Below, in pieces: positions 18,000-25,232 of a stretch of DNA of 32,840 nucleotides. This DNA comes from Myxococcales bacterium. GTDB taxonomy: Bacteria > Myxococcota_A > UBA9160 > SMWR01. The translations under genes and the position numbers were made by a program. The stretch's first letter is position 1. Every line of letters begins with the position of its first letter. Location: the NCBI GenBank assembly GCA_029863845.1, contig JAOTUO010000004.1, positions 1-32,840 of the forward strand, given 5' to 3'. Under the pieces are notes generated by a model. It searched no databases. It saw only the letters and a program-made list of their open reading frames with translations, and was not told where the DNA came from.

Positions 18000-18227
18000 A
18001 TGGACGAGGCGCCGCAGGGCGGTGCGCCGCGCGGTCGCGGGGTGCGAAGGGTCGTCGCCCAGCACCCGGTCATCACGGTTGCCCTGCTGGGTTGCACCGC
18101 GATCGGAGCCGTGCTCGGGGTCGCCCTGCTGACGGGAGAGTGGTCCGTCATCCGACGCGCGCTCGCCGGGGCCGTGGCCGGCGCCGGCGCCGGCCTGTTC
18201 GTCACCGCGACGAGGTTGCTCGATTGA
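18000..18227 (+). CDS. small two-TM membrane protein of unknown function
   Basis: 75-aa ORF: VITVALLGCTAIGAVLGVALLTGEWSVIRRALAGAVAGAGAGLFVTATRLLD. Confidence 0.45.
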   Translation: MDEAPQGGAPRGRGVRRVVAQHPVITVALLGCTAIGAVLGVALLTGEWSVIRRALAGAVAGAGAGLFVTATRLLD

Positions 18228-18498
18228 GGGCGGGCAGCGGGACCGCGCCCGTCTCGGGGGCATCCTGCTGCTCGAGCTCGCGGGTGCGCCGCCGCAGCCA
18301 CCACGCGAAGCCGCCGATCATGATCAGCGGCAGGAAGGTGAGCAGGACGGTGGTCCAGATGAAGGCCAGTCGCGCCTCGTCTTCGCGTCCCGAGAAGCAG
18401 ACGGCGCACGCATGGCTGATCCGCGGCGTCCAGAGCACGAGCGCCCCGACGAAGCCGGCGATCCACGCTTGCCGAAGCGCTCCCCTCACCCGCTCCAT
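18202..18498 (-). CDS. small exported/membrane protein with CxxC motif, end of the cox cluster
   Basis: MERVRGALRQAWIAGFVGALVLWTPRISHACAVCFSGREDEARLAFIWTTVLLTFLPLIMIGGFAWWLRRR: signal-like N-terminus, CAVC motif and one TM; directly follows the subunit III gene. Confidence 0.65.
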   Translation of the reverse strand: MERVRGALRQAWIAGFVGALVLWTPRISHACAVCFSGREDEARLAFIWTTVLLTFLPLIMIGGFAWWLRRRTRELEQQDAPETGAVPLPALNRATSSR

Positions 18499-19100
18499 CA
18501 CAGGTACACCACCAGGTAGATGATGGGCCACATGCCCACGACGAAGTACCAGAATACCTCGGCGGCGGCGAGCTGACTACTCGCGAGCCAGCCCCGCTGC
18601 AGGCGCAGCGCCACGTACGCGAGGACGCCCAGCGCGGCCACCGCGTGCAGGGCGTGCATTCCGACGATCAGGTAGAAGAAGCTGCCCTGGCTGCTCGACG
18701 TCAAGGTGAAGCCCTCGCGGATCAGCGCCACCCACTCGACTCCCTGGAAGACCACGAAGACGGCGCCGAGCAGCATCGACAGCAGGAGCGGAGTCCGGGC
18801 CCGCGCCCGGTCGCGCCGGAACCTGCGGTGCGCGACGAACAGGAGCAACCCGCTCAGCATCAGCGCGGCCGTGTTGATCGCCGTCTCCTCGATCGGAAGC
18901 CGCGGCTGATCCGGGGGAGGCCAGATCATCGCGCCCGAACGGATGATCGAGTACGCGCTGATCATCCCCGCGAACAGCATGGCCTCGATCAAGACGAAGA
19001 GCAGCATGCCCATGACGCTGCTGGCCAGGAGCGGCTGCCGGCGCGAATCGGCGACGAGGTGGATGCGTCCGTAGTCCTGATTCGTCACGGAGATCGGCAC
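18498..19100 (-). CDS. heme-copper oxidase subunit III family protein (copy A)
   Basis: LLASSVMGMLLFVLIEAMLFAGMISAYSIIR...GAVFVVFQGVEWVALIREGF...GSFFYLIVGMHALHAVAALGVL...EVFWYFVVGMWPIIYLVVYL. Confidence 0.88.
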   Translation of the reverse strand: MPISVTNQDYGRIHLVADSRRQPLLASSVMGMLLFVLIEAMLFAGMISAYSIIRSGAMIWPPPDQPRLPIEETAINTAALMLSGLLLFVAHRRFRRDRARARTPLLLSMLLGAVFVVFQGVEWVALIREGFTLTSSSQGSFFYLIVGMHALHAVAALGVLAYVALRLQRGWLASSQLAAAEVFWYFVVGMWPIIYLVVYL

Positions 19101-19103
19101 CCG

Positions 19104-19463
19104 CTAGTGACGAGCCTCGTGGAGGCTCACGTCGTGCTCGACGGCGGCCTCTTGCCATGCCGGCTTCACCCAGTTGACGCCCGCTGGCTTCATCACGTCG
19201 GGCGCGGCCCCCGAGAAGAACAGCAGCATGAGCACCAGGGCGGTCGCGACGAGGTAGGGCACGAAGCGCCGGGCGGCGCCGATGTGCATGCAGTTCTTCG
19301 CCACCAGGTAGGCCTGGACGCAGGCGACCCCGAAGGCGGTGATCAGGGTGACCACGCGGATCCCGACCATGGCCCCCGCGACGCTCACCACCAGCAGGCC
19401 GACCAGCATGGCCCAGATCTTCAGGTAGTTCGGATGGTGCATGTGTTCTTCGGACATCATCAA
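19104..19463 (-). CDS. cytochrome c oxidase subunit IV-like (prokaryotic COX4)
   Basis: HHPNYLKIWAMLVGLLVVSVAGAMVGIRVVTLITAFGVACVQAYLVAKNCMHI...; position between the two subunit III genes. Confidence 0.85.
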   Translation of the reverse strand: MMMSEEHMHHPNYLKIWAMLVGLLVVSVAGAMVGIRVVTLITAFGVACVQAYLVAKNCMHIGAARRFVPYLVATALVLMLLFFSGAAPDVMKPAGVNWVKPAWQEAAVEHDVSLHEARH

Positions 19464-19464
19464 C

Positions 19465-20043
19465 CTATTTCGCGATGTACAGCAGGGGGAAGAGGAAGAA
19501 CCAAACGATCTCGACGAAGTACCAATAGATCCCGATGAGCTCCACGCGATGCAGCTCCATCTGCTTCCGGGCCTGCATCGCGATGATCATCAAAATGACG
19601 ACCCCCGCGATGACGTGCAGGGCGTGGAGGCCGGCGGCCGTATAGTAGAAGGACCAGAACGTGCTCGAGGTGATCGTGTAGCCAGCCGTGATCTCCGAGG
19701 TCCACTCCAGGGCCTTCACGATCACGAAGGTCGTTCCACCCGCGACCGTCATCCACAGGAAGTTCGAGGCCTTGACCCCATCGCCCTCCTCGGCCGCCTT
19801 GTGCGCGAACGCCACGAACAGGCTCGACGTGAGGAGCACGAAGGTGTTGAAGGCCCCGATCCACATGTTCGTGTGGGCCGCCTGTACCGACCACGCGTCG
19901 TGGGCGAGGCGGTGCATGATGTAGGAAGCCAGCACGCCGCCGAATACCACGATCTCCGACACCACCACCATCCACACCGCCAGGCGGCCGGTGGGCATCC
20001 CGGCAGCGCTACGCGTGTTTGCAATCGGTCTCGCAGCAGACAT
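19465..20043 (-). CDS. coxC: cytochrome c oxidase subunit III (copy B)
   Basis: LAVWMVVVSEIVVFGGVLASYIMHRLAHDAW...NTFVLLTSSLFVAFA...STFWSFYYTAAGLHALHVIAGVVILM...YWYFVEIVWFFLFPLLYI. Confidence 0.9.
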   Translation of the reverse strand: MSAARPIANTRSAAGMPTGRLAVWMVVVSEIVVFGGVLASYIMHRLAHDAWSVQAAHTNMWIGAFNTFVLLTSSLFVAFAHKAAEEGDGVKASNFLWMTVAGGTTFVIVKALEWTSEITAGYTITSSTFWSFYYTAAGLHALHVIAGVVILMIIAMQARKQMELHRVELIGIYWYFVEIVWFFLFPLLYIAK

Positions 20044-20058
20044 CGACTTCCCCGCTGA

Positions 20059-21762
20059 TCAGTTCGGTTCGTTCTGGGGCCAGTAGTCGCTGTCGCGACC
20101 GGGCACGCCGTACTCGTAGGGGCCGCGGTAGACCGTCGGCAGCTCGGACCAGTTGCCGTGGGGCGGCGGCGACTCCGCCGTCCACTCGAGCGTGTTGGAC
20201 TTCCAGGGGTTCTTCCCGGCCTTCCGGCCCTTCCACAGGCTCCAGACGAAGTTGACCAGGAAGACCGACTGGAAGGCCAGCATGACCAGGAGTGCACTCG
20301 TCGCCAGGATCCTCAGGTCCTGCTGCCAGGGCGCGGAGAGATTCGGGAAGTGGCTGAAGTCGTAGATGCGCCGGTGCTGGCCCGACGCGCCCAGCACGAA
20401 GAGTGGGATGAAGATCAGGTTGAAGGGGATGACCGTCCCCCAGAAGTGAATCTTCCCCAGCGTCTCGTTCATCATCTTCCCGAACATCTTCGGAAACCAG
20501 AAGCTGATCCCGGCGTAGAACCCGATGATGGCGATCGGGAAGAACGTGTAGTGGAAGTGCGCCAGCACGAAATAGGTGTCGTGGAAGTAGATGTCGGCGC
20601 CGCTGGCGCCGAGGAAGACGCCCGTCACGCCACCGATCAGGAACTCGGCGATGAAGGCGAGCGCCCAGAGCATCGGCGTGGTGAGCGTGATCGACCCTCC
20701 GTAGAGCGTCGCGATGTAGACGAACATCATCTCCGCGATCGGAATCGAGATCAGCAGCGTCGTGACCGTGAAGACGTGGGCCATGCGCGGGTCGATCCCG
20801 GCGACGAACTGGTGGTGGGCCCAGACGGTGAAGCTCAGCACGCCGGTCGCGAACACGGTGTAGAGGACGGTGCGGTAGGCGAACAGCTTCTTGCGCGAGA
20901 AGACGGTGATGATGTCCGCCACCAGCCCGGTCGCCGGCAGCAGGACGACGTACACCTCGGGGTGCCCGAAGAACCAGAAGAGGTGCTGCCAGAGGATCGG
21001 GTCGCCTCCGCGATCGGGGTCGAAGAAGGCCGTCCCGATATTCTGGTCCATGAAGAGCATCACGGCGCCTGCGAGCAGCGGACCCACCGACGCCATGAAC
21101 ATGATGCTGGCGACGACGATCATCCAGACGATCATCGGGATGTCGTAAGCCTTCATGCCCGGCGCCCGCGAGTTCATGGCGGTCGTGATGAAGTTGATGC
21201 CGCCGATCAGGAACGCCACGAACTCCAGCCCGACGGCCACCAGCCACAGCGACGAGCCCAGGGGCGTGAGGTTGTACTGCGACTGGGCCGAGAGCGGAGG
21301 ATACGCCGTCCACGCGCCGCCGAAGCCGCCGCCCTCGACGAAGAAGGAGCAGATCAGGACGATCGCGCTGAGCAGGAACACCTGGTAGGAGAGGCGGTTG
21401 AGGCGCGGGAAGACCATGTCGTCGGCGCCCACCATCAGCGGAATCAGGTAATTCCCGAAGGCGGCGACCAGCACCGGCATCGCCACCCAGAAGATCATGA
21501 TCGTGCCGTGATTGGTCACGAGCGCGTTGTAGTCGACCGGCGAGACCAGCCCGTAGCCCGGGACTTCGACGCCGGGGAAGGCGAGCTGCATGCGAAACGC
21601 GTACGCCATGAAGCCGCCGATCAGCCCCATGAAGATCCCCGTGAACATGTACTGCAAGCCGACGACCTTGTGATCGGTCGAGAAGACGTACTTGCTCCAG
21701 AAGCTCATCTCGCCGTGCGCGTGCTCGCCATGCGAGGACGCGGCCGTGAGGGTCTCGGCCAT
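20059..21762 (-). CDS. coxA: cytochrome c oxidase subunit I (A-type heme-copper oxidase, atypical K-channel)
   Basis: NHGTIMIFW, GNYLIPLMVGADDMVFPRLN, FWFFGHPEVY, VWAHHQF, HDTYFVLAHFHYT: heme and CuB ligands and HPEVY conserved. Confidence 0.96.
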   Translation of the reverse strand: MAETLTAASSHGEHAHGEMSFWSKYVFSTDHKVVGLQYMFTGIFMGLIGGFMAYAFRMQLAFPGVEVPGYGLVSPVDYNALVTNHGTIMIFWVAMPVLVAAFGNYLIPLMVGADDMVFPRLNRLSYQVFLLSAIVLICSFFVEGGGFGGAWTAYPPLSAQSQYNLTPLGSSLWLVAVGLEFVAFLIGGINFITTAMNSRAPGMKAYDIPMIVWMIVVASIMFMASVGPLLAGAVMLFMDQNIGTAFFDPDRGGDPILWQHLFWFFGHPEVYVVLLPATGLVADIITVFSRKKLFAYRTVLYTVFATGVLSFTVWAHHQFVAGIDPRMAHVFTVTTLLISIPIAEMMFVYIATLYGGSITLTTPMLWALAFIAEFLIGGVTGVFLGASGADIYFHDTYFVLAHFHYTFFPIAIIGFYAGISFWFPKMFGKMMNETLGKIHFWGTVIPFNLIFIPLFVLGASGQHRRIYDFSHFPNLSAPWQQDLRILATSALLVMLAFQSVFLVNFVWSLWKGRKAGKNPWKSNTLEWTAESPPPHGNWSELPTVYRGPYEYGVPGRDSDYWPQNEPN

Positions 21763-21765
21763 GGC

Positions 21766-22473
21766 CTACTCCTCCGCCGACGGCGCCGCGGTGACGGCGG
21801 CAATCGAGAGCGGCGACTTCTGCGCCATCCAGGCGGCGTGCTGCTCCGGCGTCTCGATCACGATGCGGGCGGGCATCAGACCGTGTCCGATCCCGCAGAT
21901 CTCCGTGCACTGGATGTCCCAGGTTCCCGTCATCGTGGCCTCGAACCAGCCGGTGATCACGCGCCCGGGAATCGCGTCCTGCTTGAGCCGGAAGACCGGC
22001 ACCGAGAAGCTGTGGATGACGTCGCGCGATTCGAGCCTGAAGTGATAGAGGCTGCCGACCTTCACGTGCAGCTCGTCGACGGTGATGATGTCGTCGGCCG
22101 TGTCGATCGCGCCGTCGAGACCAGGATGCGCGAAGGTCCAGGCCCACTGCTGGGCCACCACGCGGACCGTGTGATCGGCGGGGGGGAGGTCCTGCTTTAC
22201 GTCGTACCAGACCTTGATGGCGAACACGACGATGATCACGTCGAAGACCAGTACGACCATGTGCGGGATCGTGATCCAGCGCTTGTGGCTCTTCAGCTCT
22301 CCGGTGATGTACTCCGGCGCCACCCCTTCCTTCTTGCGGAAGCGGAAGATCAGCCAGAAGAAGACGACCTCGCACACGATGAAGCAGGAGCCGACCAGGA
22401 CCAGGATCAGGTTGATCAGGAAGTCGACCTCGCCCGCGTAGGTCGAGGCCGCCGGCAGGTATCGTTCGATCAT
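21766..22473 (-). CDS. coxB: cytochrome c oxidase subunit II (CuA-containing)
   Basis: Two N-terminal TMs, QQWAWTF, and the CuA motif CTEICGIGHGLM with an upstream H (DVIHSFSVP). Confidence 0.95.
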   Translation of the reverse strand: MIERYLPAASTYAGEVDFLINLILVLVGSCFIVCEVVFFWLIFRFRKKEGVAPEYITGELKSHKRWITIPHMVVLVFDVIIVVFAIKVWYDVKQDLPPADHTVRVVAQQWAWTFAHPGLDGAIDTADDIITVDELHVKVGSLYHFRLESRDVIHSFSVPVFRLKQDAIPGRVITGWFEATMTGTWDIQCTEICGIGHGLMPARIVIETPEQHAAWMAQKSPLSIAAVTAAPSAEE

Positions 22474-22483
22474 CGCTCCGCCC

Positions 22484-22588
22484 TCACAGGATGAAGAGGA
22501 ACACGACGGCGATGAACGCGCCCACGCCGGCGATCGTGACCAGGAAGGTGCGCCAGGCCAGCTCTTCGGAGGAATACGCCTTCGCCAT
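22484..22588 (-). CDS. 34-aa single-TM microprotein
   Basis: MAKAYSSEELAWRTFLVTIAGVGAFIAVVFLFIL, located between the subunit II and cytochrome c genes on the same strand with short gaps. Confidence 0.6.
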   Translation of the reverse strand: MAKAYSSEELAWRTFLVTIAGVGAFIAVVFLFIL

Positions 22589-22611
22589 TGGGGTTCTCCG
22601 CGGCCCGTGGG

Positions 22612-23250
22612 CTACTGGCCGTTCCTGAGCGTCATGATGTATGCGATGACGTCCATCATCGCCTGGTCGTCGGCCAGGGTCGCCGCCATCCCGCGCATCA
22701 TGGCGCCTTGCGCATCGGCCGGATTCGCGCCGCGGATGGCGGCCCTGAAGTTGTGAAGCTGCTTGAAGAGGTACCAGTCGCTGCTGAGCTTGATGGGCGG
22801 CGCCAGGAAGATCTGGTTGCCCGAGGCGTCGGGACCGTGGCACGCCGTGCAGGGCGTGAAGATCGCCTGTCCCCGCTGCGGGTCTCCGCCCACGAGCACC
22901 GGCTTGGGCAGGGCGGGCGGCAGGCTGGCCACGTAGGCCGCGACCGCCGCAACGTCCTCGTCGCCGGAGAGCGCGAGCGACATCGGGCGCATGCGCATCC
23001 CGCCCACGTCGTCGGGGTGCGCACCGCGCATCCCGTTACGAAACTTCTTCAGCTGCGCTTCGAGGTACCACGGGGTCATGCCGGCGATCGCCGGCGCCAT
23101 GATCGCCTCGTTGCCGCCGGCGTCGGCGCCGTGGCACTGGGAGCACAGAGCGAAGAGCGCCTTGCCGCGGGCGTTGTCCCCTTCGGCTGCCGCCGAGAGC
23201 GGAACGACCGCGAGCAGGCAGAGGCTTGCGAGATGCTTCATCAATCCCAT
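22612..23250 (-). CDS. diheme cytochrome c (c4-like), exported
   Basis: Signal peptide MGLMKHLASLCLLAVVPLSAAAEG; two CxxCH motifs, CSQCHGADAGG and CTACHGPDASG, each with a downstream Met-containing region. The ORF-track start at 23445 looks over-extended. Confidence 0.92.
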   Translation of the reverse strand: MGLMKHLASLCLLAVVPLSAAAEGDNARGKALFALCSQCHGADAGGNEAIMAPAIAGMTPWYLEAQLKKFRNGMRGAHPDDVGGMRMRPMSLALSGDEDVAAVAAYVASLPPALPKPVLVGGDPQRGQAIFTPCTACHGPDASGNQIFLAPPIKLSSDWYLFKQLHNFRAAIRGANPADAQGAMMRGMAATLADDQAMMDVIAYIMTLRNGQ

Positions 23251-23416
23251 GTTTTCCTGGCACTTCCTCGACCCCTCCAGTCGATCCCCGAAGGCGCATC
23301 GCATCGGAGGGAGACGGTATGGAGACTGAGGCGCGGTGATGGTGGATGGATGGGTTCCTGGAAGCACCGCCGGGCGCGCCACCGCATGCGCACCCATCCG
23401 ACCGAGCGGAGGGCAG

Positions 23417-23445
23417 TTCTTAGCCAACTCCGGCCGGATTCTCAA
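23417..23445 (-). promoter_or_regulatory. putative sigma70-like promoter for the cytochrome c/cox operon
   Basis: On the - strand TTGAGA (23445-23440), 17-nt spacer, TAAGAA (23422-23417), in the ~310-bp gap upstream of the cytochrome c gene. Confidence 0.3.
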
Positions 23446-23559
23446 CGTCCGGCGGCCCGCGGCCCAACGGGTTGCGGCGTCTCGGGTTTTCCCGCGTGGG
23501 TGGGCCTCGCCGGGAGCACCCCCAAGGCCCCCGGACGGGACTGATATGGGTGCTAATCG

Positions 23560-24009
23560 CTACAGACTCCCGGGCGCCCCGGCCGGCGGGTTGAGGTGAT
23601 AGAGCGCCACGTAGATCGCGACGCCGGTCACCGAGACGTACATCCAGATGGGCCAGGTCCAGCGGGCGAGACGCCGGTGCGTGGCGATTCTACCGCGCAC
23701 CGCCAGGACGATCTGCGCGATCGCCAACGGCGGGACCGTCATGGCGAGGGTCACGTGCGAGAAGAGGAGCAGCAGGTAGGCGGCCTTCACGGCGCCCTCG
23801 GCATGGAAGCTCGTGTTCTCGAAGCCCCGCGAGGCCTTGTGGAGGACATAGAGCAGCAGGAACAGGCTCGACACGACGAAGGCGGCGATCATCACCCGCC
23901 GGTGGGCGTCGATGCGCCCGCCCCGGACCAGTTGTCGCCCGACGACGAGGAGGCAGGCGGCGACGGCGTTGAGCGACGCGTTGAGCGTCGGCAGAAAGGA
24001 GAGGTCCAC
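23560..24009 (-). CDS. DUF420 family membrane protein (YozB/CtaM-like)
   Basis: NASLNAVAACLLVVGRQLVRGGRIDAHRRVMIAAFVVSSLFLLLYVLHKASRGF...HVTLAMTVPPLAIAQIVLAVRGRIATHRRLARWTWPIWMYVSVTGVAIYVALYHL; GTG start directly abutting the MFS stop codon. Confidence 0.88.
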   Translation of the reverse strand: MDLSFLPTLNASLNAVAACLLVVGRQLVRGGRIDAHRRVMIAAFVVSSLFLLLYVLHKASRGFENTSFHAEGAVKAAYLLLLFSHVTLAMTVPPLAIAQIVLAVRGRIATHRRLARWTWPIWMYVSVTGVAIYVALYHLNPPAGAPGSL

Positions 24010-25212
24010 TCAGGCGCCCCTTCCCAGGCTGGCCCGGGTCGGCAGCCCTCTCGCGACCAGCACCACGCCGGCGAGCAGCGCGGCCGCGAGACAGAAGGGG
24101 GCCGGAAGGGCGAGGTCGTAGAGCCATCCGGCCGCCACCGGTCCCACGATGCGGGCGAGAGAGGCACTCGACTGAAAGGTTCCCATGACGGCCCCGCGCG
24201 CCTCGGGCGTCGCGGCCAGCGAGGTCAGGCTCATCAGGGAGGGCTGCGCGATCGCACGCCCCGCGGCGGAGATCACGAGGGGAACCAGCAGCAACGCCAC
24301 CGACGGGGCGTACGGGACCGCCAGGAAGGAGACCGCGAGGATCGAGCTCCCCGCCACCACGAGCGTCCGCTCCCGGAAGCGGTCGGCCAGCGCCCGCATG
24401 CCTCCGCCCTGGATTCCGCCCATCACCGCGGCCATGAGCACCAGGATGAAGGCGACCTCCCGGGCGTCGTAGTCGAAACGATCCATCATGAAGAAGGCGA
24501 AGATCGTCTCGAGCTGGGTCACGGCCAGCGCGAACGCGAGGTTGGCGAAGCACAGGCGCCGGACGGTCGCGTCACGGAGCACGCCGATCCGGGTCAGGTC
24601 GCCGGCGTCCTCCCGGGGCGCGCGCACGCTGCGGGTGGGCTCGCGGAGCGCGAACAACGCGTACAGGAAGTTCGCGGCCGCGAGCCCCGAGGCCGCGAGC
24701 ATCGGAACCCCATAGCCGTAGGGGGCGAGCGCGCCGCCGATGGCGGGGCCCAGCAGGAAGCCGATGCCGAAGCTCGCGCCCAGCATGCCCATCCAGCGCG
24801 TGCGCTCCTCTTCGCCGGTGACGTCGGCGATGTACGCGGAAGCGACGCTCACGTTGGCGGCGAAGCCGCCGCCGAGAACGCGCGCCGCGAAGATCCACGG
24901 CAGCGAGTCCGCGAGCCCGAGTGCCAGCAACGAGAGGGCCGTGCCGGCGACCGTCAGCTGCATCACCGGGCGCCTTCCGACGCGATCCGAGAGCCGCCCC
25001 CACAGCGGCGCGCACGCGAACTGGGCGGCGGCGTAGGCCATGACCAGAAAGCCGAGGGTCGTCGCGCTGGCGCCGTACTCCCTCGCGTAGAAGGGAAGCA
25101 CCGGCACCACGATCCCGAACCCGATCAGATCCACGATGACGACGCTGAAGAGGATGAAGAGGGTCCCTCCCCTGCGCCTCGGATCGCCTTCGCTCGCACG
25201 CAGTGGGGACAT
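24010..25212 (-). CDS. MFS transporter (TetA/drug-efflux-like)
   Basis: LFILFSVVIVDLIGFGIVVPVLPFYAREYGAS...FACAPLWGRLSDRVGRRPVMQ...; ATG at 25212. Confidence 0.9.
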   Translation of the reverse strand: MSPLRASEGDPRRRGGTLFILFSVVIVDLIGFGIVVPVLPFYAREYGASATTLGFLVMAYAAAQFACAPLWGRLSDRVGRRPVMQLTVAGTALSLLALGLADSLPWIFAARVLGGGFAANVSVASAYIADVTGEEERTRWMGMLGASFGIGFLLGPAIGGALAPYGYGVPMLAASGLAAANFLYALFALREPTRSVRAPREDAGDLTRIGVLRDATVRRLCFANLAFALAVTQLETIFAFFMMDRFDYDAREVAFILVLMAAVMGGIQGGGMRALADRFRERTLVVAGSSILAVSFLAVPYAPSVALLLVPLVISAAGRAIAQPSLMSLTSLAATPEARGAVMGTFQSSASLARIVGPVAAGWLYDLALPAPFCLAAALLAGVVLVARGLPTRASLGRGA

Positions 25213-25232
25213 CGCAGGCGGCCTCCGTCGCT

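Noticed and set aside
20158-22494. 778-aa + strand ORF and the 20009-22375 - strand alternative-frame ORF over coxA/coxB
   Set aside because: Overlap canonical oxidase subunits; His/Asp/Arg-rich shadow translations.
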